64,000 nt of DNA from Bdellovibrio reynosensis (GTDB lineage: Bacteria; Bdellovibrionota; Bdellovibrionia; Bdellovibrionales; Bdellovibrionaceae): the NCBI RefSeq assembly GCF_022814725.1, contig NZ_CP093442.1, positions 3,348,001-3,412,000 of the forward strand, read 5' to 3'. Of this stretch, positions 34,539 through 41,964 are shown in pieces. The stretch's first letter is position 1, and each line of letters begins with the position of its first letter. Made by a program: the position numbers and the translations under genes. Below the pieces are notes generated by a model that saw only the letters and a list, made by a program, of their open reading frames with translations, searched no databases and was not told the DNA's origin.

Positions 34539-35309
34539 ATGGCAGAATTAGAAAATAAAAGAGTATTTCTGATTGTATCTGGCAAACCTGAAGAAATGCA
34601 GGCGATGGTCAGCCTGGTAGAACGCTCTGTTCCCGGTGCAACTATTTTCACTGCGGCTGATGGGCAAGAAGCTTTATTCAAATCTGAAAACGTTCCGCCA
34701 CATATTGTGATTCTTGATGCTGAAGTTCAAAAGCTTTCTGCGGTTGAAGTGACTGAAAAACTGATCCATCGCAAAGAACGTATTGCGGTGATCATTGTAT
34801 CTCCGCTTCCGGACAATGAGTCCTTCGTTAATGAAGTCGTAACGGGGCAAGTGCATATCTTAACTCGTCCAACGGACGAAAAAACATTCTTGCAACATAT
34901 GACTCGGGCGATGAACTGGATTGCCCATGGCGATAACTCTGGTTACCGCATGTGCTTTTTAACTCCGAATGAACTTCTTATTCGCGAAGGCGAAAAGGCA
35001 AAATGCGTTTACCTAGTTAAAAGAGGCGAACTTAAAGCTTTCAGGTTAGATGATTCATCAAATGAAGTTCTATTAGGAATGATCAGGGCAGGAGAGTTCG
35101 TTGGCGAAATGGCTTACATCAACGGTGAAGACCGCAACGCCCACGTGATGAGCTTAACTGATTGTGAGTTGATTGAAATTCCCAATGACTGTCTTGATAC
35201 GGTTTTATTCTCGAAACCAGCTTGGTCAAAGGCGCTGGTTAAAACTCTTTCAACACGTCTAAAACATTCCAACGAAGAAAAAGTCGTTAGCAACGAAGAA
35301 AAAGGGTAA
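34539..35309 (+). CDS. Receiver-like plus cyclic nucleotide-binding domain protein
   Basis: The 256-residue protein has a receiver-like fold (1-125) and a cNMP-binding domain (about 140-240). The receiver has an Asp in VILDAEVQ but lacks the double acidic pair at the first strand (IVSGKP) and has Arg in place of the conserved Lys (HILTRPTD), so it is probably degenerate. The cNMP domain has the phosphate-binding cassette GEFVGEMAYINGEDRNAHV with Arg. There is no DNA-binding domain. It could bind cAMP or cGMP, which the cyclase at 22093 might make; that is inference. Confidence 0.8.
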   Translation: MAELENKRVFLIVSGKPEEMQAMVSLVERSVPGATIFTAADGQEALFKSENVPPHIVILDAEVQKLSAVEVTEKLIHRKERIAVIIVSPLPDNESFVNEVVTGQVHILTRPTDEKTFLQHMTRAMNWIAHGDNSGYRMCFLTPNELLIREGEKAKCVYLVKRGELKAFRLDDSSNEVLLGMIRAGEFVGEMAYINGEDRNAHVMSLTDCELIEIPNDCLDTVLFSKPAWSKALVKTLSTRLKHSNEEKVVSNEEKG

Positions 35310-35313
35310 AGGA

Positions 35314-36192
35314 CTACTTGCCCTTTCCTAACGGGTGAATACCTTCCATCGTTCGCGCCAACTGATCAATTCCCAAATGGGTGTATTTCTCAGTCGCCTG
35401 CAAGCTTTTATGACCTAATAGCTCTTGCAGTGTTCTTAAGTTAGCCCCGCTAGATAATAAATGAGTCGCAAAGCTATGGCGAAGAGCATGGGGGTGAAGT
35501 GGTTTCAATAATCCCGCACGCAAGCCACTTTGGCGAACCATTTCATAAGCTGTTCGGGTGTTAAGGGCAGCTTCTCCAAAAACAAAATCATTAAAGGAAG
35601 CTTCTTTCTTCCAAGCTTTTAATGCCTTCAAAGTTATATCGGGAATTGCAATAAGGCGCTCTTGCGAACCCTTTCCTTTTACGCGCAGGACCTTCTGTTC
35701 AAGCAAAACATCTTTCCACTGCAGACCACAGGCTTCGCTAATACGAAGACCACCACCATATAAAAGCAGAAACAGGATCTTTTCACGCGGCGGGGTTTCC
35801 TCATCGAAGCTTTTTAGTACCGATAGCACCTCATCCACGCTTAAAAAGTGTGGAAGCTTCTTAGGAACTTTTGGGCAAGTGATCTGAATAGAGAGGTCCT
35901 TCTCAGTCAACCCCTCGTCAAAGGCCCAGGAAAAGAAGCTCTTAAGAGTGGCAGCTTTGCGATTTCTAGAAGCCAAGGATAGGTGGGCCCAGCGGTTGAA
36001 AGCGGCCCGCGCAATGGCTAGGACCTCGACCTCGTTTAAGGAGCTTTTAAATTGCGAATCATTATCATCTTTAAAAGCCTGGGCTAAATCGAGCCTATAG
36101 TGCTTTATTGTAAGTGGGGATGCTGACTTAATAAAAGTCATGAAATTCAGGTACTTATCGATATTTTCGGAAAGCTTAAAGGTTTTACCCAT
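35314..36192 (-). CDS. Tyrosine recombinase, XerC/XerD-like
   Basis: The 292-residue protein has an N-terminal SAM-like core-binding domain (NIDKYLNFMTFIKSASPLTI) and a catalytic domain. All six active residues are present: Arg in GGGLRISEACGL, Lys in VKGKGSQER, His and Arg in HPHALRHSFATHLL, His in LGHKSLQATE, and the nucleophile Tyr in KYTHLGIDQL. Xer enzymes resolve chromosome dimers at dif. Whether it is XerC or XerD cannot be told. No dif site was identified near. Confidence 0.9.
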   Translation of the reverse strand: MGKTFKLSENIDKYLNFMTFIKSASPLTIKHYRLDLAQAFKDDNDSQFKSSLNEVEVLAIARAAFNRWAHLSLASRNRKAATLKSFFSWAFDEGLTEKDLSIQITCPKVPKKLPHFLSVDEVLSVLKSFDEETPPREKILFLLLYGGGLRISEACGLQWKDVLLEQKVLRVKGKGSQERLIAIPDITLKALKAWKKEASFNDFVFGEAALNTRTAYEMVRQSGLRAGLLKPLHPHALRHSFATHLLSSGANLRTLQELLGHKSLQATEKYTHLGIDQLARTMEGIHPLGKGK

Positions 36193-36375
36193 CGTCCGAT
36201 TTCCCCAAAATGCCCTAAAAATAATTTAACGCCATGCAAAATTTATCTTGCAAATCCTACACGACCAAGGTTATAACTCAATGCGTTGCTGCGGCGTATC
36301 AAAGCGAGATAATCAAATTGAGACGCCCACCCAAGTTTAAAAATTGAAGCACGTTGTGCCGAAAGGTGGCCCCCG

Positions 36376-37434
36376 ATGAACGATAACAACTCAACAACTG
36401 TTTTGCCCTCTTCACAGAATGCAAACCAAATTATGTGGAACACAAACACAACTTCAAAAGTAGTCGAAAACAAGACCATCGTCTACCAATCTGAAGTTAT
36501 GGGCAGCTTGATGAAGATGATCGACCGTGTGGCTCCATCTTCTGCAAACATCCTGGTTCTTGGTGAATCTGGAACAGGTAAAGAGCTTATCGCTCGTTCA
36601 ATCCATGAGCGTTCAGGCCGTAAGAACAAACCTTTCATCGCGATCAACTGCGGTGCTCTTCGTGAAACCTTGTTAGAGTCAGAACTTTTCGGTCACGAAA
36701 AAGGTTCTTTCACTGGCGCTTACACTCGCAAAATCGGTTTGGCTGAAGCTGCTAACGGCGGAACATTGTTCCTTGATGAAATCGGTGAACTTGATCCAGC
36801 TATCCAAGCTAAACTTCTTCGCTTCATCCAAGAAGGCGAGATGTACCGTGTAGGTGGTAAAGAGCCAATCAAAGTTGATATTCGTTTGATCTGTGCTACG
36901 AACCGCGAGTTGGACCAAGAAGTAGTAAAAGGTAACTTCCGTGAAGACCTTTTCTATAGAATCAACACAATCGTTGTAAGCGCTCCGCCTTTACGCCGTC
37001 GTAAAGAAGACATCCCAGCACTTATCAACCATTTCTTGAATAACTCTCAGCACGCTTACTTAAACCGTGGCCGTACTGTGAATGAAGAAGCGATGAAAGC
37101 CTTGGTTCGTTATGACTGGCCAGGAAATATCCGTGAACTTCAAAACGTGTGCGAAAGACTTCAGATCCTTTCTGAAGGTCACATGATTATGCTTAACGAT
37201 GTTCCAGAAAACATCCGTAACGGCGAACAAGAAAAAGACGTGATCGAATACGATCCAACAATGACTTTGCACGATCTAGAGAAGCGCTACATCCTTAAGG
37301 CTTTAGCGCACTTTGGTGGTAATAAAACGCAAGCTGCTAACAACTTGGGTATTACGATCAAGACTCTTTATAACAAACTTCATGAGTACGGTGAGTTCGA
37401 AAAATTCGCGGTACACACAAAACCAATGAAATAG
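36376..37434 (+). CDS. Sigma-54-dependent transcriptional activator with no sensory domain
   Basis: The 352-residue protein has only about 45 residues before the AAA+ domain. Walker A is GESGTGKE (62-69), the sigma-54 loop is GSFTGAYTRK, and Walker B is GGTLFLDEIGE. A C-terminal Fis-type HTH is seen in LEKRYILKALAHFGGNKTQAANNLGITIKTLYNKL. The GAFTGA motif has Ser for Ala at position two. It activates sigma-54 promoters by ATP-driven remodelling. The short N-terminus (poly-Asn/Thr/Ser) means the signal input is unclear. A terminator follows it. Confidence 0.92.
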   Translation: MNDNNSTTVLPSSQNANQIMWNTNTTSKVVENKTIVYQSEVMGSLMKMIDRVAPSSANILVLGESGTGKELIARSIHERSGRKNKPFIAINCGALRETLLESELFGHEKGSFTGAYTRKIGLAEAANGGTLFLDEIGELDPAIQAKLLRFIQEGEMYRVGGKEPIKVDIRLICATNRELDQEVVKGNFREDLFYRINTIVVSAPPLRRRKEDIPALINHFLNNSQHAYLNRGRTVNEEAMKALVRYDWPGNIRELQNVCERLQILSEGHMIMLNDVPENIRNGEQEKDVIEYDPTMTLHDLEKRYILKALAHFGGNKTQAANNLGITIKTLYNKLHEYGEFEKFAVHTKPMK

Positions 37435-37442
37435 TACTAGCA

Positions 37443-37482
37443 CCCGGAGTGGTTTCCTCTCTTCTACCACTCCGGGATTTTC
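37443..37482 (+). terminator. Terminator after the sigma-54 activator gene
   Basis: CCCGGAGTGG-(14 bases)-CCACTCCGGG gives a 10-bp perfect stem followed by ATTTTCTT. Confidence 0.75.
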
Positions 37483-37505
37483 TTACGTTTTAGGACGAGG
37501 ATTTT

Positions 37506-38582
37506 ATGAAAAAAATCATGCTATTAGTTGCTTCAACATTATTAACTTCGGGTATAGCCGTCGCGAAACAACTTCCTATCCAGGAATGCGAAATGCGCAT
37601 CTATACTGAAGGTGGTACTGAATGGGGTCCTCGTGGACAAAGACAGGCTGCCAAGATCTGTAAAAAGCGCAGTGACGAAAATTATGTTCGTTGCGTGACG
37701 GACCGTTATCGCTGGGAACGTTATTCCCATGAAGACGCCGTTGAAAGCTGCATGGCTGTTCCAGCCCAATCCTTAGAAGAAAGAACTTGTATCGCTGACC
37801 TTAAGAAAGCAGCATTCAATGAAACTCGCGCGACTCAGTTGTGTGAGTGGACTACGAATCGTCAAATCATACAGTGCGTGGTTTTAAATTACCAAAATCC
37901 AGCAACTAGAAAAAACAACGAAGTTTTAGTTCAAGATTGTTACGCTCAGTTTAATCGCGGTGAACTTGATGCTTATGGCAGAAACCCTCGCCAAGAAGCA
38001 GAAGCAAGACGTCAGGCTGAAATCCGCCGTCAAGAAGAGCTTCGTCGTCAAGAAATCCAAGCTGCAGAGCAAAGACGCCAAGCTGAAATTCGTCGTCAAG
38101 AAGAACTTCGCCGCCAGTCTCAGCAAACGGCTGAACAAAAACGTCTTGAAGAAATCAGAGCTGCAGATCAACGTCGTCTAGAAGAAATCAGACGCGCCGA
38201 CGAGCGCAGACTTGAAGAGATCCGACGCGCTGATGAAGCTCGTGCTAAACAAGGACAACAAGCAGCGGAAGAATACCGCCGCCGCCAAGAAGAGTTACGT
38301 AAGCAAGAAGAAGCCCGCAAACAAGAAGAACTTCGCCGTCAGCAAGAAGCAGCTAAGAAACAAAACGACGGAAAGGCTTCTCAAGATGCAGCTAAAAAAG
38401 CTGAAGAAGCTAGAAAACAAGAAGAAGCGAAAAAGCAAGAAGAGCTAAGAAAACAAGAAGAGGCTCGTAAAAAAGCCGAAGAAGCTCGCAAGAAAGAAGA
38501 AGAACGTAAAAAAGAAGAAGAACGTAGAAGAAATACTCCACCACCAGTGGATGGCGAAATCACGGATCTTCCTAACTTCTAA
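37506..38582 (+). CDS. Exported Cys-rich head with long Arg/Gln/Glu coiled coil
   Basis: The 358-residue protein has a signal peptide (MKKIMLLVASTLLTSGIAVA). Residues 21-160 hold repeated Cys pairs (QECEMRIY, AAKICKKRS, YVRCVTDRY, VESCMAV, RTCIADLKK, ATQLCEW, IQCVVLNY, VQDCYAQF), which look like repeated units with a disulfide each. Residues 165-340 are a single low-complexity coiled coil of RQEELRRQ and later KKEEERK units. The end is TPPPVDGEITDLPNF. Such proteins span the periplasm or serve as stalks; the function is unknown. Codons repeat strongly in this segment. A bidirectional terminator follows. Confidence 0.72.
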   Translation: MKKIMLLVASTLLTSGIAVAKQLPIQECEMRIYTEGGTEWGPRGQRQAAKICKKRSDENYVRCVTDRYRWERYSHEDAVESCMAVPAQSLEERTCIADLKKAAFNETRATQLCEWTTNRQIIQCVVLNYQNPATRKNNEVLVQDCYAQFNRGELDAYGRNPRQEAEARRQAEIRRQEELRRQEIQAAEQRRQAEIRRQEELRRQSQQTAEQKRLEEIRAADQRRLEEIRRADERRLEEIRRADEARAKQGQQAAEEYRRRQEELRKQEEARKQEELRRQQEAAKKQNDGKASQDAAKKAEEARKQEEAKKQEELRKQEEARKKAEEARKKEEERKKEEERRRNTPPPVDGEITDLPNF

Positions 38583-38593
38583 AAGTTAAAACG

Positions 38594-38623
38594 AAAAAAG
38601 CCGCGATAACCGCGGCTTTTTTT
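38594..38623. terminator. Bidirectional terminator between coiled-coil gene and TetR gene
   Basis: AGCCGCG-ATAAC-CGCGGCT is preceded by six A and followed by seven T, so it serves both converging genes. Confidence 0.85.
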
Positions 38624-39245
38624 ATGTCTCAAACGCTACGGCGTATTTCCGAACAAACCGCAGAGCTTTTCTTATCGTTTCTTCTTCAGGAGTTTCGCGC
38701 AAAAGACGATCCTGCAAAAATAATCCACTCATGTAAGTAGAAATATCCTGGCGGATTTCTTCGACACAACCACCGCGAATTTTTTCTTCCTTATTAAGTA
38801 TCTGCAAACGCTCTAAAAGATTGCGTTCTAAATTGACGGATACCGTTTGATAAAACTTCTTTTTAAATTTCTTATCAATAAGTGCCTGGGCATAGTAGGC
38901 CTTTGAAAACTCAGATCTTGAACGGTACTGCTGGATACGATCAATCACGTAGCGCTCAAGTTCGCGGGTCAGAGTACTTTGAGGAGGGTAGGGAAGTTGT
39001 CTTGTTGAAATCCCCGTGATGAATCTATCAACCAAACTAATGAAAAGACCCTGTTTGCCGCCAAAATAACGAGTGATAAGAGCTTCGTTCACGTCAGCCT
39101 TTTGCGCGATCATTTTTGTCGTAGTCACTTCGAAACCCTGACTAGAAAAGAGACCTAAGGCCGCCTCTAATAAGGCTTCTTCGGATGCTAAGCGATCCTT
39201 GCGTTTGGGTCTTTTCGCAGTAACTTCGGGGGTTTCCGTCTTCAT
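38622..39245 (-). CDS. TetR-family regulator, copy A
   Basis: The 207-residue protein has a TetR N-terminal helix-turn-helix: RLASEEALLEAALGLFSSQGF, EVTTTKMIAQKADVNEALITRYFGGKQGLF. The C-terminal part (about 75-207) is helical ligand-binding and unrecognised. It is clearly paralogous to the TetR at 41162, with the same MIAxKADVNExLIxRYF recognition helix and a matching KFKK segment. It lies divergent from the marR-like gene, and the shared gap holds one copy of the GTAAGCGATT motif. It probably represses itself and the marR-like gene. Confidence 0.88.
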   Translation of the reverse strand: MKTETPEVTAKRPKRKDRLASEEALLEAALGLFSSQGFEVTTTKMIAQKADVNEALITRYFGGKQGLFISLVDRFITGISTRQLPYPPQSTLTRELERYVIDRIQQYRSRSEFSKAYYAQALIDKKFKKKFYQTVSVNLERNLLERLQILNKEEKIRGGCVEEIRQDISTYMSGLFLQDRLLRETPEEETIRKALRFVRKYAVAFET

Positions 39246-39356
39246 GAGACTCTCCCGTTAGAGTTATAAATCTATAGGATCACTTACCTTTTAAGACTAA
39301 CATGGTCACCTTAATTTTTTCAATTGTTCCTTAGGGTCCTTAATGGTAACTTATAG

Positions 39357-39371
39357 TATGCAATCGCTTAC
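39357..39371 (-). promoter_or_regulatory. Candidate TetR operator upstream of the MarR-like gene (GTAAGCGATTGCATA)
   Basis: Read on the minus strand, GTAAGCGATTGCATA matches two sites upstream of tolC (41895 and 41938), which also lies divergent from a TetR paralog. The shared bases are GTAA, GATT and, in one pair, GATTGCATACT. See the finding on shared operators. Confidence 0.5.
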
Positions 39372-39423
39372 ATTAGACAAATGTATTCATGTTTATATCC
39401 AATAGCGGTGCGAAGGAGATTTT

Positions 39424-39945
39424 ATGGCTAAGTTATTTGTGCAGTCTCTACCGTCTCAAGAAGAACTTCATACCTCATTCCAGAAGTTGTTCGAGGGCGC
39501 TGACTCCAAAGCCATGTATTCCAATTTGGTTTTCTTAAAGATTGCAACGGCTTTGGAAAATCATTTCGATAACTTCCTGTTGCCCCACAACTTATCGTTC
39601 GGTCGTTTTACAGTGCTGGCGTTACTTTCGTCGACCCCCGAAGGAATTGTTCCAACGGAACTTGCTAGCAGAGTGGGTATCACTCAAGCGACTATGTCAG
39701 GCTTATTAAATGGTCTTGAAAAGGCAGAGCTTATCCGTCGTGAAGAGCACCAGAATGACAGAAGATCATTTGTAATTAAGATCACCGATAAAGGTGAGAA
39801 TTTAATTAAGCACATTCTTCCACAATGGGCGCCCGAAGTGGCGGCATTCTGGAACACATTTTCCCAAGAAGAGATGAGTGGAATGAATCAGCTCATGGGC
39901 AAAATGATACAGAATTTATCAATGCTTAGTAAAGCTCAGGCATAA
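39424..39945 (+). CDS. MarR-family transcriptional regulator
   Basis: The 173-residue protein has the MarR winged helix: LSFGRFTVLALLSSTPEGI, PTELASRVGITQATMSGLLNGLEKAELIRREEHQNDRRSF (recognition helix and wing, positions 65-115), and flanking helices for dimerisation. The start at 39424 follows GAAGGAG. It is divergent from TetR copy A. MarR proteins usually repress efflux or stress genes and respond to small ligands; a link to the TolC/RND pair at 41965 is inference. Confidence 0.88.
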   Translation: MAKLFVQSLPSQEELHTSFQKLFEGADSKAMYSNLVFLKIATALENHFDNFLLPHNLSFGRFTVLALLSSTPEGIVPTELASRVGITQATMSGLLNGLEKAELIRREEHQNDRRSFVIKITDKGENLIKHILPQWAPEVAAFWNTFSQEEMSGMNQLMGKMIQNLSMLSKAQA

Positions 39946-39974
39946 AAAAAGCCGCGGAATCCGCGGCTTTTTTC
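39944..39974 (+). terminator. Terminator after the MarR-like gene
   Basis: GCCGCGG-AAT-CCGCGGC is preceded by A's and followed by six T and C's. It also faces the end of the gene at 40015. Confidence 0.85.
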
Positions 39975-40014
39975 TTGTCTAAAATACTCCGAATATTCGG
40001 AGCTAATAAGAAGA

Positions 40015-40497
40015 CTATTCGTACTTATCTTTATTAATTTCGTAGCAAGAAAACGTTCCATTTTTAGTGATCAGATCAATGCTTGAATCTGAATTCGTCG
40101 CAAGCATTTTGTATCCGTCAGCTGTGTAGATCGCTCCGTAGGGGTTATCACCTGGATAGCTTTTAACTTCTAAATACACTTTGCCAGACGCTTTGTGAGT
40201 CAGTCGGTGGATGTAAAGGTCATTGTAATCGTTGTCGCCACCATCAAGAAATTGCTGTCTAATTTCAGCGTAAGGAAGTGTTTGTTCGTACTGAGTTGCA
40301 AAGTGCTGCTCTACAAGTTTAGCGAAGATCGCTGAAGGGTTTGCTTCTTGTTTAATGTTTAGAAGGTCTTCTTGAGCGAAAGCCGCTTCACGCTCGTCCC
40401 AGATTTCTAATTCGCATAATTCCACGTGTTGGGGAACTTGTGCGTAAGCGCCAAAAGAAAGAAAAAGAGTCATAGTCAAAGTAAGCATTTTAGTCAT
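40015..40497 (-). CDS. Small secreted protein of unknown function
   Basis: The 160-residue product has a signal peptide (MTKMLTLTMTLFLSFGAYAQ) and a soluble mature part with an acidic pattern (VELCELEIWDEREAAFAQ, DGGDNDYNDLYIHRL, GTFSCYEINKDKYE). Two Cys may pair. No domain is recognised. It is separate from its neighbours by short gaps; its role is unknown. Confidence 0.65.
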   Translation of the reverse strand: MTKMLTLTMTLFLSFGAYAQVPQHVELCELEIWDEREAAFAQEDLLNIKQEANPSAIFAKLVEQHFATQYEQTLPYAEIRQQFLDGGDNDYNDLYIHRLTHKASGKVYLEVKSYPGDNPYGAIYTADGYKMLATNSDSSIDLITKNGTFSCYEINKDKYE

Positions 40498-40619
40498 TGA
40501 AAGCTCCGGTTTCTGGTTTAATGTTTTATTGATGGCGGCAAGTTAACATAGCAGTCAAGATCGCCCAAATGCATAGACATGAATAAAATATGTATTTTAA
40601 GAATAATAAAGGAAAAGGC

Positions 40620-41165
40620 ATGCTGTTGGTTTTAATGACTTTATTAGCTCTATATATCGTTGCAGCCGAAGTCTATGTGTCGGCGATCAGCTCTGACAAA
40701 GTGCCAGCTTCTGTAGGCTATATCTTAGTTTTAGGAGCCGCCGGAGACAGCCAGGTGTTGATGGTGATAGATCGAATTGAAATGGCGGTGCTTGCGAAGA
40801 GTAAGTATCCTAAGGCGCCCCTGTTGTTGTCGGGAAATGAAAAGCGCGGAGAGATTTCCACTTATAAAAGTATGCTAAATCAAAAAGGTATCACCGATTA
40901 TATTGAAGAACCGCAAAGCACAACAACTTGGAACAACCTGCGCTTTAGTCAAAAGATGATTCCGGCACAGGCTTCAGTGTTAATCGTGACTTCATCATTT
41001 CATCGCCGCAGATCACTGGCGATGGCTAGATCACTAGGAATTGATGCTTATTCATTTTCTGAAGAATTGGAAGAAAAGGAAAGAAGCTGGTTTTATATCT
41101 TTCGCGAGCACGCAGCTATCTACAAATATTTTCCGACAATGCTGTGGGCTCGCTTAAAAAATTAG
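40620..41165 (+). CDS. DUF218 (YdcF/SanA-like) membrane-anchored protein
   Basis: I choose ATG 40620, because AAAGGA lies six bases upstream and MLLVLMTLLALYIVAAEVYVSA forms the membrane anchor; ATG 40590 is an alternative. The rest is a DUF218 domain: YILVLGAAGDSQVLMVIDRIEMAV, LLLSGNEKRGEISTY, STTTWNNLRFSQKM, VLIVTSSFHRRRSLAMA. The His/Arg pair of SSFHRR and the Asn of TTWNN are the conserved active residues. SanA/YdcF proteins are linked to envelope integrity and SAM-like ligands. It overlaps the TetR gene end by four bases. Confidence 0.82.
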   Translation: MLLVLMTLLALYIVAAEVYVSAISSDKVPASVGYILVLGAAGDSQVLMVIDRIEMAVLAKSKYPKAPLLLSGNEKRGEISTYKSMLNQKGITDYIEEPQSTTTWNNLRFSQKMIPAQASVLIVTSSFHRRRSLAMARSLGIDAYSFSEELEEKERSWFYIFREHAAIYKYFPTMLWARLKN

Positions 41166-41809
41166 ACGTCAAAAAGTTTTGCGTAGGTGCGCACAAAGCC
41201 TTCTGTATCGGCAAGCATGACTTCTTGTTTTTCTTCGATCAGAATGCGATCAAAGAAGAAAACACCGTCAAGGTAAGTATCAACATGCTGACAAAGTCTC
41301 TGCACGTCAGTGCCAGGTTTTAGTTTTTTTAAGTCACTTAAACGTTGAACACGCTCTACAAGATTTGGATCTAGTTGCAATGTCACTGATTCACGCAATT
41401 GCTTTTTAAATTTTTTATCAACTAATGACTGAACAAAAATAATGCGCGCAAATTCCTCGCGAATGCAGCCGTTATGCAAACGAAATTTCACGTACTCTGT
41501 AAGTTCATCAGCCAAGTTTGCTTGCGGAGCGTAGGGAAGACTTAGTTGTGACATCTCTTCAATGAACTTCGTGACGATGGCAACTAACAAGCCTGATTTG
41601 CCTTCGAAGTAACGACCGATAAGTGACTCATTCACGTCGGCTTTTTTTGCGATCATCTTGGTAGTCGCACCATCAAAACCGTGCTTAGAAAATATCTCGA
41701 GCCCGGCATTCATTAGCTTTTCTTCTGAAGCAGAACGATCCCTCTTTTTTGGTTTGCTTGGGACCCCATCAGTCTCATTTAGAACTTTTGTATGAGATAC
41801 TTCGCTCAT
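41162..41809 (-). CDS. TetR-family regulator, copy B
   Basis: The 215-residue protein is the paralog of the TetR at 38622: KKRDRSASEEKLMNAGLEIF, GFDGATTKMIAKKADVNESLIGRYFEGKSGLL, and a later LVDKKFKKQLRESV that matches copy A. It lies divergent from the tolC/RND operon with 155 bases between, where two copies of the shared GTAA..GATT motif sit. It probably represses that pump. Regulatory ligand unknown. Confidence 0.9.
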   Translation of the reverse strand: MSEVSHTKVLNETDGVPSKPKKRDRSASEEKLMNAGLEIFSKHGFDGATTKMIAKKADVNESLIGRYFEGKSGLLVAIVTKFIEEMSQLSLPYAPQANLADELTEYVKFRLHNGCIREEFARIIFVQSLVDKKFKKQLRESVTLQLDPNLVERVQRLSDLKKLKPGTDVQRLCQHVDTYLDGVFFFDRILIEEKQEVMLADTEGFVRTYAKLFDV

Positions 41810-41894
41810 TAAGACCTCCTCGGTCTGAAATGGTAAATATCCGAAACCACTACATAAATCAAGCCTAACATAAAGACTCTAGAAATTCAATAAA

Positions 41895-41952
41895 GTAATT
41901 GATTGCATACTTATCAGGGTTGGTTTAGATTAAGTATGTAAGCGATTACTTA
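41895..41952 (+). promoter_or_regulatory. Two candidate TetR sites and promoter upstream of tolC/RND
   Basis: GTAATTGATTGCATA (41895-41909) and GTAAGCGATTACTTA (41938-41952) flank a TTGCAT (41903) to TAGATT (41926) candidate promoter with 17-base spacing. CATACTTA and TAAGTATG form an inverted repeat across this region (41906-41938). Sites for the TetR beside them are likely. Confidence 0.5.
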
Positions 41953-41964
41953 TTGGAGTCTGAT

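Noticed and set aside
35314-36192. Integrase of a mobile element
   Set aside because: The tyrosine recombinase is a compact Xer-type protein with no att-like repeats or other mobile genes nearby.
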